DNA of 64,000 nt, taken from the NCBI RefSeq assembly GCF_004295125.1, contig NZ_CP036170.1, forward strand, positions 747,501 through 811,500. The letters are read 5' to 3'. The notes under the pieces were generated by a model. The model searched no databases. It worked only from the letters and a program-made list of their open reading frames with translations, and was not told where the DNA came from. This DNA comes from [Clostridium] scindens ATCC 35704. GTDB lineage: Bacteria > Bacillota > Clostridia > Lachnospirales > Lachnospiraceae. Numbering within the stretch: position 1 is the stretch's first letter; every line of letters begins with the position of its first letter. The position numbers and the translations under genes were made by a program. Shown piece after piece: positions 53,520-62,014 of the stretch.

Positions 53520-54242
53520 ATGAAAAAAACACCAAAGTACGCACAGATAGAAGCGGAACTGATCGCACAGATAGAATCAGGAAAACTTGCTCCGGGAGCA
53601 GAGCTTCCAAGTGAATCCGATTTGATCGAATGTTATGATGTAAGTCGTGTAACAGTCCGTCGTGCAATTGATGAGTTGTATCATCAAGGATATGTTGAAA
53701 AAATGCAGGGAAAAAGAGCGTGTGTCAAAGAAAAAGTAAAACTTCAGGAATTGACTTCGGTTTCCAGTTATACAGAAGAAATCATCCGCCAAGGGATGAC
53801 ACCCTCTCGTGAATTATTGTCATCCGGACTTCGTGTCTGCACGAAGGAAGAGGCAGAACAGCTCGGGTTAAAAAAAGCGGATCCGGTTTTTTTTATGGAG
53901 CGAATTTATTTTGCGGATGGATCTCCATTGTGTTTTACAAGTACAGTGCTGCCTTATCAATTATTCAGAGAGATTGAAACCTATGATTTTGAACAAAATT
54001 CCCTGTACCAGATTTTGGAGGAACGGTATCATATCCAGATTACCACGACTTCTTTAAAATTAAAAGCTGTCTCTGCATACGGAAATATCTCCAAATCTTT
54101 GAATGTAGAAGAGGATACGCCGCTGTTATATTCTGACGGTATTACATATGGGATTCAGAAAGATCAGGAAGTACCGATTGAGCTGTTTCAAAACTATTAT
54201 TTGACCAGCCGGTTCGAATATTCGCTGATTCAACGTCGATAA
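53520..54242 (+). CDS. GntR/HutC-family regulator (UTRA domain)
   Basis: A 240-residue regulator: winged helix-turn-helix (KYAQIEAELIAQIESGKLAP, SESDLIECYDVSRVTVRRA) and a UTRA effector domain (PVFFMERIYFADGSPLCF, IEETYDF-type strands, LLYSDGITYG). Start is ATG 53520 after AGGAGG. Divergent from the ADP-ribosylglycohydrolase/PfkB/PnuC operon, with two identical 14-base sites between, so it is almost certainly the local repressor; the inducer may be a phosphorylated riboside. Confidence 0.92.
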   Translation: MKKTPKYAQIEAELIAQIESGKLAPGAELPSESDLIECYDVSRVTVRRAIDELYHQGYVEKMQGKRACVKEKVKLQELTSVSSYTEEIIRQGMTPSRELLSSGLRVCTKEEAEQLGLKKADPVFFMERIYFADGSPLCFTSTVLPYQLFREIETYDFEQNSLYQILEERYHIQITTTSLKLKAVSAYGNISKSLNVEEDTPLLYSDGITYGIQKDQEVPIELFQNYYLTSRFEYSLIQRR

Positions 54243-54335
54243 CAATGTCGGTTTATAGATGTAAAGATATTGCTCCTGTACAAATTGGAAAAATGGAGTT
54301 AAAATTTGGTGAAAGCATTAGAAGGAGGTCGTAAT

Positions 54336-55157
54336 ATGCAAAATTTTGATTTTTATTCACCTACATACTTTGCGTTTGGAAAAGGCAAAGAGAACGAAGT
54401 GGGAACACTTGTAAAACGATTCGGCGGGACAAAAGTACTGCTAATGGAGCTTATGACAGTGTTGTAAGATCATTGAATAACGCCGGAATTCCATTTGTAG
54501 AATTGGGTGGGGTAAAACCGAACCCAAGAAGCGGACTTGTATATGAAGGGATTGATCTTTACCGCAGAGAAGGAGTTGACTTTATTCTTGCAGTTGGAGG
54601 CGGAAGTTCGATAGACTCTGCAAAAGCAATTGCACTGGGGGTGCCTTATGCTGGAGATTTCTGGGATTTCTATGAGACAGATCGTATCGTCACAGAAGCG
54701 CTTCCGGTTGGAACCGTTTTAACAATTGCAGCAGCAGGCAGTGAAGGTTCAAGTGGTTCCGTGATCACAAACGAAGAGAGTCTTTTGAAATGGTCTGTAG
54801 GCGGTGACGCGACCGTCCGAAATTCTCTGTATTGAATCCAGAGTATACATGTACACTGGGGGCATATCAGACAGCCAGTGGTATTACAGACATTTTAGTT
54901 CATGTTATAGAGCGTTATTTTACAAACACAAGACATGTTGAGACAACAGACCGTGTGTGTGAAGCTATTATGACCAGTGTGATCACAGAGGCTTCGAAGG
55001 TGATGGCAAATCTTCAGGATTATGAGACCCGTGCCAATATTATGTAGGCTGGAATGATCGCGCATAATAACATAGCAGGTGTAGGAAGAGAAAAGGATTG
55101 GGCAACACATGATATTGAACATACAGGGAACGTTCTATCTGAATTTGCAGCATAAGA
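54336..55157 (+). pseudogene. iron-containing alcohol dehydrogenase, decayed
   Basis: Pieces of a group III (butanol dehydrogenase-like) enzyme in order: MQNFDFYSPTYFAFGKGKEN, then after a frameshift near 54450 NNAGIPFVELGGVKPNPRSG and DFILAVGGGSSIDSAKAIAL, a second frame change at about 54830 before NPEYTCTLGAYQT, a stop at 55045 inside NIM*AGMIAHN, and loss of the rest after HDIEHTGNVLSEF. At least three lesions plus a 3' truncation next to an IS fragment. No function expected. Confidence 0.85.
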
Positions 55158-55186
55158 GGGGGATGTTAAAACCCCCCCAAAAAGAA

Positions 55187-55219
55187 AAATCGCTGAGGTC
55201 GTGAAACTTCAGCGATTTT
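55187..55219. terminator. hairpin at the edge of the first IS fragment
   Basis: AAAATCGCTGA pairs with TCAGCGATTTT around a short loop, followed by TTTTTT and then TATAAT. Likely the end region and promoter of the following IS fragment, where such a hairpin would block outside transcription. Confidence 0.5.
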
Positions 55220-55234
55220 TTGGTATAATTAATT

Positions 55235-55563
55235 ATGTTACTAACTAAAAATACCAATACTAATTATACCCTACGGCAGTTGAAATTGTCATTGGAAATC
55301 GAAAAATTAATTGACATTTCTGATCCAGTGTACACTTTCTGCGAGGTTATGGATCGCATCGACCTATCAAGATATTTTGCAGAGAAAGAAAACAAAACAG
55401 GCCGTCCAGAATGTGATAAGCACAAACTCCTCAAAGCGATACTCTTTGCTTTCATGGAACACGGATCTGTTTTCTGCTGGAAACGGAAAGGCTCTGCAGA
55501 AACGATATCCGATATCTGTATCTTCTTGATGGCATGAAGGCTCCCTCCTTTGCTACTTTATAA
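55235..55563 (+). pseudogene. IS1182-like transposase N-terminal fragment, frameshifted
   Basis: The frame beginning MLLTKNTNTNYTLRQLKLSL and DPVYTFCEVMDRIDLSRYFA resembles the N-terminus of IS1182-type transposases. Near 55475 the frame shifts: the family continuation ERLCRNDIRYLYLLDGMKAP is found in another frame and stops at 55561-55563. About 100 of 500 or so residues survive. The catalytic domain is missing, replaced by the next IS. Confidence 0.75.
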
Positions 55564-55719
55564 CTTCTCGGAATCTTCAGCCCTGATTTTATAAGGCTTT
55601 TTGACTCCATCTCAAAAAAATCACCCACTTCTTTTGCAAAAACACTTGACAAATCGCTCAAAATTTGCGGCGAAGCCGATTGATTATATTTTAATTTCAA
55701 TCGACTGGAGGCGATTTCT

Positions 55720-57027
55720 TTGTTATCTTGTAATCCTGGCGGCCATACCGCCTATCAGGATACTTTCGTATCTGATTTTCTGAAATTTTATCCTGATCCC
55801 TTTGCGCTTCCTAATAGCACCTGGGATTATATCGTGCAGTTCTGGTATCTGGATCTTTCCCCGACGGATTCCATTTTGCAGGACTGTTACTCTGTCTTCG
55901 GACCGGAGCCAAGGCTCCCTTCCTGTATGCTGCGTTCTTACCTGCTTGCTTTAAAGCTGAAAGTGACTTCCATTACCGTCTGGTGCCGTATGCTACGGGA
56001 AACAAGAAAGGGGAAAAGACACCCTGCGACTCTTCCAGTACTGCTTCTAAGCTTCTTCCCCTAATGGAGCGCTGGCAGTTGAAACCGGAACATCCTTTTT
56101 TTCTGGTCTTCCGTCTTTATCAACAGCAATTCCTAGACCGCTCCATCCAGAAAGGTCTGATCAATCCGGAGCACTTGGCTCTTGCCGGCAACGGCACGCC
56201 CGTGCGCACTGCCGCACAGCAGCGTAAAAAACGCACCTGCAAATGTAAGGAAAATGGCTGTGCTTCCTGTCACTGCAAACGCCATTTTTCCCAGCCGGAC
56301 TGTAACTGGGGATGGGACTCCCACCGGGAATGCCATTTCTTCGGCTGCCACCTCTACATGTATGTGGCTTCTGATTCCTGCAGCGATCTCCCTGTATTTC
56401 CGCTTTTGGAACGGGCTTCCCGGCATGACATGCTTTCATTTCTCCATTCCTTTTTCACCATGAAGGCAAACCTTCCGGAATTCCGCATTGAAAAACTCCT
56501 TCTGGATTCCGCCCATGATGCTTACGCTGTCTATGAATACTGCAGGCGAAAAAACATCACGCCTTTTATCGACCTCAATCCCGGTCATACCGGACATTTT
56601 ACTTATAATGATGATTTTCACCATTGATGACGATGGTGTCCCGATCTGTAAGATGGGCTTACGTATGCACAAAGATGGATATGAGGCTGCCAAGCACCGG
56701 GCAAAATACCGGTGTCCAAAAGCAAATCGGAAGTACGGCTGCTTCTGTGAGCATCCCTGTTCACCGGCGAAATACGGCAGGACCGTACATATCTTTACCG
56801 ACGACAATCCAAGGTTATTTAACATACCGCCAAGGGACAGTAAAGCATGGAAAAAGGAATATGACGGAAGGACTTCCGTAGAACGTTCTAACAAGCGTGA
56901 GAAAGAGGACTATAAATTAGAATACGGCAGGCACCGCTCTACGAAGATGTGGTACTGCCGCCTCTATGGCATCATGATGCTGCAACATCTTGATGCCTGG
57001 GAAACATTTCAAAAATCATTAGGGTGA
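55720..57027 (+). pseudogene. DDE transposase remnant with several frame breaks
   Basis: Three overlapping reading frames make one decayed transposase: CNPGGHTAYQDTFVSDFLKF to about 56030, then ALAGNGTPVRTAAQQRKKRT, the cysteine-rich CKCKENGCASCHC, LLLDSAHDAYAVYEYC to 56615, then after a one-base shift DDDGVPICKMGLRMHKDGY and TSVERSNKREKEDY to the stop at 57027. AGNGT stands where relatives have a GDGT with a catalytic aspartate, a possible further lesion. The family is uncertain; it resembles the larger IS1182-type enzymes. Confidence 0.75.
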
Positions 57028-57797
57028 GCCGCCTAACAAGAATATCTTAAACGGCTTTATATGATGACCAGCAGGACATTTCAGAACGCAGGTGCCTTCT
57101 TCATTCAGTAGGAAGTCTGCATATATTTCAGGAACTTCTATTCCTGTTATGGCTGTTGTAACAAGGTTTATGTTTTGCTTCTGTGCCAGACGGCTGTTTT
57201 CTTCACCGAAGTATGCGCCATCTGTGACAACCACAGATTCTTCCTCAGGGCTACCATTCCTCTCAAGACTGTCTTTCAGAAATTGACTGTCAGAATAGTT
57301 GTTCTGTTCAAACTGATAATCCAGTACGATAGAACCATTCTCACCGACTGCTTCATCAACATTTGCCACATATCCTCTATGTTGCTTTCCTGCTTTTTGG
57401 CGGAACGTGGCATCAGGATCGGAGGGGTTCTGCAGAACAGAAGAATCCCTTCCGCCATCCTCTTTTGTTTTGAGACGGCGAATGGCATCTTCCACAACAG
57501 TCTGCTCTGAAAGGCATCTTACAAGAAACTGGTACTCTGTGACATCATCGAACTCCTGACCGCATGACATAAGCAGTTTATCTGCATCTTCCAATATCAC
57601 TTTTATCCGATCTGCTGTTTCGTTGCTGTTGCTGTAATAAAATGTCCGATTGAAGTCATTGAGATCATAATAATGTTCCAGTCCTGCCAAAAGAGAATCT
57701 CGCTTATTCTTGTGCAGATATATGACGAACTTGGATACGCAGGTGTACAGATTATTCATCTATAAACGATTTTTAATCATTACTGCGACAGCCCCGT
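57019..57797 (-). pseudogene. IS1182-family element, internally deleted and 3' truncated
   Basis: On the minus strand the element begins with a terminal sequence GGGGCTGTCGCA (57795-57784), and after about 25 bases an open frame MNNLYTCVSKF leads into DVTEYQFLVRCLSEQTVVED, NPSDPDATFRQKAGKQHRGY and VVTDGAYFGEENSRL, which in intact IS1182-family transposases lie in the middle. It then ends abruptly after CPAGHHIKPF at the previous IS. The N-terminal third is thus deleted and the C-terminal third lost. Not functional. Confidence 0.75.
57784..57795. repeat. IS terminal sequence, left of the desmolase region
   Basis: TGCGACAGCCCC, i.e. GGGGCTGTCGCA facing left. Its counterpart GGGGCTGTTGCA facing right is at 63471-63482. 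Confidence 0.65.
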
Positions 57798-57847
57798 TCG
57801 CCTATAATGGGTGGCACATGATATATGTGGAATAAGGTCTGTGAACC

Positions 57848-58786
57848 TTATTTTGAACTGTAAAATTTGAGAAATTCATCTTCTTTTTCAAAGTGACGAT
57901 ATAGTTTTCTTAAGAATTGCAGAGAATGAATACTCAAGGATTCTCCTTTTCTTGTACAGCAAAGAAGCTTTGTTTTTCTTGGTAAATCTACCGGGATAAA
58001 ATGCAGTGAAGGATTCGTCATACAGTTTTTTGTCCATTCGGACACAAACATTACAGAATCTGTTTTCAACAGCATCTCTTCACAAAGATGGATTGAATTG
58101 AAGAACATGATTCGGTTGGTATTAAAGCCATGATCGGCGATTTCAAAATATAAATTCTCTTTTGCCTGAGCTTCTACGTCAAGGCAGATAGTAAGTGCAT
58201 TACGTGCATCCTCGATGGTCAGTCGCTCTTTGTTATAGTAAGCGGAGTTCGGACCGACACAGACGATGACTTCTCCTTCTGTAAGGGGACACATATCTAA
58301 AAGAGCTGCATCTCTCATCCACATCTGTTTTTTCTCATGTTCTCCATAACTTACAATGAGTCCGATATCAGAACGTCTATTTAATACACGAAGAATGACT
58401 TCACCACGATCCACCTCCAGGATATTATAGTGTACATGGTTATCCGTATTTTCAACATAAAGTTCATGAAGGATATCGGCAAGAAAGTCGAATTCTTGAC
58501 TGGCAAGGAAAAGTCTGGAACAATCGGCATGATTATTCCGGAAAGCATTATTCAGGCCATTCGTTGCAGTGAGAATTTGCTTTGCATAAAAGACAAAGTT
58601 AATGCCCTCTTCTGTCAACTCAATTCCTTTTGATGTACGGGTCAGAATCTTGATACCGTATTCCGATTCCAGTTGGGCGATATTCTTCGTCAGACTGGGC
58701 TGACTGATATATAGTTTCCTGGCCGCTTTTGATATAGAGCCACATTCCAGGACTTTCAGTAGTTGTTCTAATTGTTCAGTTTTCAA
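57848..58786 (-). CDS. LysR-family regulator, candidate regulator of the desmolase operon
   Basis: A 312-residue LysR-type regulator. The N-terminal winged helix reads LEQLLKVLECGSISKAARKL then SQPSLTKNIAQLESEYGIK; the C-terminal 220 residues are the co-inducer-binding domain. It is divergent from desA across a 216-base region, the classical arrangement for control of the neighbour, and desABCD is known to be induced by cortisol in C. scindens. Direct steroid binding is inference. A hairpin at 57831-57852 overlaps its stop codon. Confidence 0.9.
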   Translation of the reverse strand: MKTEQLEQLLKVLECGSISKAARKLYISQPSLTKNIAQLESEYGIKILTRTSKGIELTEEGINFVFYAKQILTATNGLNNAFRNNHADCSRLFLASQEFDFLADILHELYVENTDNHVHYNILEVDRGEVILRVLNRRSDIGLIVSYGEHEKKQMWMRDAALLDMCPLTEGEVIVCVGPNSAYYNKERLTIEDARNALTICLDVEAQAKENLYFEIADHGFNTNRIMFFNSIHLCEEMLLKTDSVMFVSEWTKNCMTNPSLHFIPVDLPRKTKLLCCTRKGESLSIHSLQFLRKLYRHFEKEDEFLKFYSSK

Positions 58787-58898
58787 GTTAACCCCTCCCC
58801 CCTAATAAAATTTTAATGAATAAAAAATAGACAGTCAACGAATATGGAAGCATTGGCCATTCCAAATAGTTATACCCCTTCCATCATCTTTTGGTATT

Positions 58899-58927
58899 TT
58901 TTAAGGGATTTTCCGTTGTGCTATAAT
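58899..58927 (+). promoter_or_regulatory. candidate desABCD promoter
   Basis: TATAAT at 58922-58927; the position 17 bases upstream (58899-58904) is TTTTAA, a poor -35, as expected for an activator-dependent promoter. Start codon at 59003. Confidence 0.55.
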
Positions 58928-58947
58928 ACTATTATATCAAAAAAATA

Positions 58948-58971
58948 GTGATTGTAATTCGTCACAATCAC
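58948..58971. promoter_or_regulatory. palindrome in the desA leader
   Basis: GTGATTGT (58948-58955) and ACAATCAC (58964-58971) form a perfect inverted repeat with an eight-base spacer, about 20 bases past the -10 and 32 bases before desA. It is a plausible operator or short RNA stem. Confidence 0.6.
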
Positions 58972-59002
58972 CAATGAAATATGCAGGAGGAGGTAATCAC
59001 TT

Positions 59003-59893
59003 ATGGCTAAAGTATGTATCAATGATGTGCGTAAGCTGATCGAGAAATCCGGTCAGATTCGTGAAAAACTATGTTTAGGAACACATCGTATAGGAAATGT
59101 ACATATCGGAGGTCCGATGTCAGCATGTGATGTGGCTACAGCATTGTATTACAAGTATATGGAGTTTGATCCGGAGAATCTGGATGATCCGGAAAGAAAT
59201 ATTTTCGTTCTTTCCAAGGGTCACAACGGAATCCTGTTATTCACCATTTTCTGCGACATGGGAATGTATGACTGGGATCTTCTACTAGATACCTACAATA
59301 CGATTGATCATCCCTTTGGAGCACATCCCAATCATAAGCGCGTAAAGGGTATTGAAGTATCAACAGGTTCTCTTGGCCACGGACTTTCCTGGTGCTGTGG
59401 TATGGCACACGGTAATCGTGACAAGGGTATCAAATCCAGAATCTATACTCTGCTGGGTGACGGCGAGATGGAAGAAGGATCCAACTGGGAAGCAATTCTT
59501 TATGCAGCATCCCGAAAACTGGACAATGTGGTTGCAATCGTAGATTTCAATCATGCATCTGCAGCATTTGAGACCGGAGAGAACCTGGTATGGGGTGAAA
59601 AGGGAGGTCCTGAAGGTATGGCAGACTGCTTCCGCGCATTTGGATGGAATGCAGTGGTCATTGACGGAACCAACATGCAGGAAATCGACGAAGCACTTGG
59701 TTCTCTTCCTCCTGTTACACTGGACGGAAAACCCAATGCCATCATCTGTTCCACAAAGAAAGGACAGGGTGTCGGCTTTATGATGGAACGTCCCTGTGCA
59801 TGGCATGTTGGCGGATTCGGCAAAGAGACACTAGATGAAGCAGTAGCAGATATTCAGGAATACACAAAACAGAAACTGGCGAAGGTGAAGTAA
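59003..59893 (+). CDS. desA: steroid-17,20-desmolase, transketolase-like N-terminal subunit
   Basis: A 296-residue thiamine diphosphate-binding half of a split transketolase. VLSKGHNGILL, STGSLGHGLSWCCGMA and the cofactor motif GDGEMEEGSNWEA (about residue 152) with VAIVDFNHAS are visible. By sequence alone it would be called transketolase; the identification rests on gene order desA-desB-dehydrogenase-GPH transporter, as described for C. scindens ATCC 35704, where DesAB removes the side chain of cortisol to give 11-beta-hydroxyandrostenedione. GGAGGAGG ribosome site. The ribose-type operon transketolase at 31-32 kb is the housekeeping-like comparison. Confidence 0.9.
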   Translation: MAKVCINDVRKLIEKSGQIREKLCLGTHRIGNVHIGGPMSACDVATALYYKYMEFDPENLDDPERNIFVLSKGHNGILLFTIFCDMGMYDWDLLLDTYNTIDHPFGAHPNHKRVKGIEVSTGSLGHGLSWCCGMAHGNRDKGIKSRIYTLLGDGEMEEGSNWEAILYAASRKLDNVVAIVDFNHASAAFETGENLVWGEKGGPEGMADCFRAFGWNAVVIDGTNMQEIDEALGSLPPVTLDGKPNAIICSTKKGQGVGFMMERPCAWHVGGFGKETLDEAVADIQEYTKQKLAKVK

Positions 59894-59894
59894 T

Positions 59895-60878
59895 ATGGCA
59901 AATATGGGCGGTTTCACTTTCTGTTGTGGCGATTTTGGCCCGGCAATGGAAGCAAAAGGTACAGTTACAAATGAAATTCTGGAAATGATTGATGATGATC
60001 CTCGTGTTTGTTACGTCGTTTCTGACGGAACAGCAAGAGGCGGCCGTACACAGACAAAGGCATTGTCCTGTCCCGATCGAATCATTGACGTAGGTATTCA
60101 GGAGATGAATATGGTTACGGTTGCTGCAGGACTTGCACATAGAGGCTATATTCCTTTCGTTCAGACATTCGGTCCTTTCCTTTGCGTCAGAGCACTGGAT
60201 CAGATTCACAATGATGTAGCTTACAATGATTATCCCGTAAGACTGATCGGTACTCATGCTGGTATTTCTTCAGGTTATGGTCCTACTCATAACACAATTA
60301 TCGAGTTTGGTGTTATGAATGCACTTCCCAATATGACCATGGTTGCTCCTTGTGATGCAGAGCAGTGTAAGAAAGTACTTCGTGCAAGCCTGGATTATGC
60401 AGGTCCTATGTATATTCGTATTCCGAGAGGTGAGGAGCCCCTTGTTTATGAGCAGGGATATGACTATCACTTTGAAATCGGTAAAGCTAATGTAATCAAA
60501 GAAGGTAAAGATTTGAACATTATTGCCACCGGTATGGGTGTTTATGGAGCGGTAAAAGCTGCAAGATCTCTGGAAGAGCAGGGATATGATGTGGGCGTTA
60601 TTGATATGCACACCATCAAACCCATTGATAAAGATGCAATCATCTCTGCAGCAAAAGCATCCGGCAATTTGATCACTGTTGAAGATCACAATATCCTCGG
60701 GGGACTTGGTTCCATCGTTGCAGACGTACTGATGGAAGCTGGTGTATATGCCAGTCTTCGTAAGATTGGTGTTCCTGATACCTTCGTAGAGTTTGGTTAT
60801 CCGGAAGAACTGTATCCTTACTATAAGATGGATGCAACAGGTATCGAAGAAGTTGCACTGGAGCAGTTAAAGAAATAG
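59895..60878 (+). CDS. desB: steroid-17,20-desmolase, transketolase-like C-terminal subunit
   Basis: A 327-residue pyrimidine-binding plus C-terminal transketolase half. IIDVGIQEMNMVTVAAGLAH (about residues 63-82) has the catalytic glutamate but replaces the usual ETGIAEQN, and HAGISSGYGPTHNTIIEFGV differs from the ordinary GMSHHSAQDIAA of the paralogue at 30 kb, in line with another substrate. The start is one base after the desA stop. With DesA it should form the enzyme that cleaves the C17-C20 bond of 17-hydroxy, 20-oxo steroids using thiamine diphosphate. Confidence 0.9.
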   Translation: MANMGGFTFCCGDFGPAMEAKGTVTNEILEMIDDDPRVCYVVSDGTARGGRTQTKALSCPDRIIDVGIQEMNMVTVAAGLAHRGYIPFVQTFGPFLCVRALDQIHNDVAYNDYPVRLIGTHAGISSGYGPTHNTIIEFGVMNALPNMTMVAPCDAEQCKKVLRASLDYAGPMYIRIPRGEEPLVYEQGYDYHFEIGKANVIKEGKDLNIIATGMGVYGAVKAARSLEEQGYDVGVIDMHTIKPIDKDAIISAAKASGNLITVEDHNILGGLGSIVADVLMEAGVYASLRKIGVPDTFVEFGYPEELYPYYKMDATGIEEVALEQLKK

Positions 60879-60885
60879 AAACTTA

Positions 60886-60916
60886 ATTCCCGGTCCGCGA
60901 ATGACGGGCCGGGATT
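60886..60916 (+). terminator. stem-loop between desB and desC
   Basis: TCCCGG (60888-60893) with CCGGGA (60909-60914) and additional inner pairs make a GC-rich stem with no U-run. A processing or partial-termination site that could set DesAB above DesCD is possible. Confidence 0.5.
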
Positions 60917-60941
60917 GTTAGATATCAGAAAGGAATAAAAA

Positions 60942-61994
60942 ATGAGACAATTATTTGTTACTTCCATTCGTGATTTCGAGAAAAACACGATGGGTACTGT
61001 TGATATGATGGAAGCTCCTATGCCGGAACCGAAGGATGAAGAAATCCGTATCAAGGTAGTTTATGCGTCCATTTGTGGTTCCGATACACATATTCTTACC
61101 GGAAATCTGGGTGAAATGGAATCAACTACCCGTTCCATGCTTCCTATGAGCTTCGGACACGAGCTTTCCGGTGTGATCGATAAAGTAGGTTCTACAGCAG
61201 AAAAGATGGGATTCAAGGTTGGACAGAAGGTTGTTGCAAACTATGCAAAATACTGTGGATGCTGCGAAAACTGCCGCGAAGGAAAAGTAAACCTCTGCTC
61301 CAATATGGGATATCGGATGAATGGATTTTCCGAGTATGCAGTTTATCACATGAGTCAGATTTTCCCGATTCCCGATGATGCAGATCTGAAAGATTATGCA
61401 CTGGTAGAGCCCCTTACCGTAGCTCTTTCTTCCGCAGAGCAGGCCAAAATCTCCTACGGAAAATCGGTAGCAATCATGGGTGCAGGTGGTCTTGGAATGA
61501 TGCTGGTACAGCTGGCTCGTCTTGCAGGAGCAAGCACCATTACAGTATTCGATATTGTTCCGGAAAAACTGGAGCTGGCACTTGAAAACGGTGCAGATTA
61601 TGCACTGAATTCAGCAGAAGAAGGGGTCGCTGAAAGAGCTATCGAACTGGCAGGCGGACGTTATGACTGTGTTCTGGAAGGAACCGGAGCAACTGCTGCA
61701 GCAAAACTGGGACTTCAGCTTCTGGCTCGTGACGGAGATGCAGTTTACTTCGCAATGTACGGAAAGGATCCCATCCTTCCGGTAAATCTTCAGAGTGATC
61801 TGTACTGGGATCAGAAACATATTCACGGAATGATTCAGGGTGCATGGCAGTTTCCGAAATCCATCCGCATGATTCCTCGTATGGACTTTTCCAAGATTAT
61901 TCAGAAAGAACATACACTGACCAATTATAAACAGGCTTTTGAAGATCTTTATTCAAAGAAATATGCAAAGATCGTAATTAAGATGGACGAATAG
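60942..61994 (+). CDS. desC: zinc-dependent 20-alpha-hydroxysteroid dehydrogenase
   Basis: A 350-residue medium-chain zinc alcohol dehydrogenase. Catalytic zinc ligands lie in ASICGSD (about residue 45) and FGHE (about 74); four structural cysteines are in YCGCCENCREGKVNLC; the Rossmann motif is GAGGLGMM, and the aspartate of TVFDIVPEK indicates NAD(H). In C. scindens the enzyme in this position reduces the C20 ketone of cortisol to the 20-alpha-alcohol, competing with side-chain cleavage. 63 bases after desB. Confidence 0.9.
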   Translation: MRQLFVTSIRDFEKNTMGTVDMMEAPMPEPKDEEIRIKVVYASICGSDTHILTGNLGEMESTTRSMLPMSFGHELSGVIDKVGSTAEKMGFKVGQKVVANYAKYCGCCENCREGKVNLCSNMGYRMNGFSEYAVYHMSQIFPIPDDADLKDYALVEPLTVALSSAEQAKISYGKSVAIMGAGGLGMMLVQLARLAGASTITVFDIVPEKLELALENGADYALNSAEEGVAERAIELAGGRYDCVLEGTGATAAAKLGLQLLARDGDAVYFAMYGKDPILPVNLQSDLYWDQKHIHGMIQGAWQFPKSIRMIPRMDFSKIIQKEHTLTNYKQAFEDLYSKKYAKIVIKMDE

Positions 61995-62014
61995 GTAAGA
62001 AAGGGGGAGAACCT

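Noticed and set aside
55720-57027. Three separate small genes in the transposase region
   Set aside because: The frames continue one another and together form one decayed DDE transposase.
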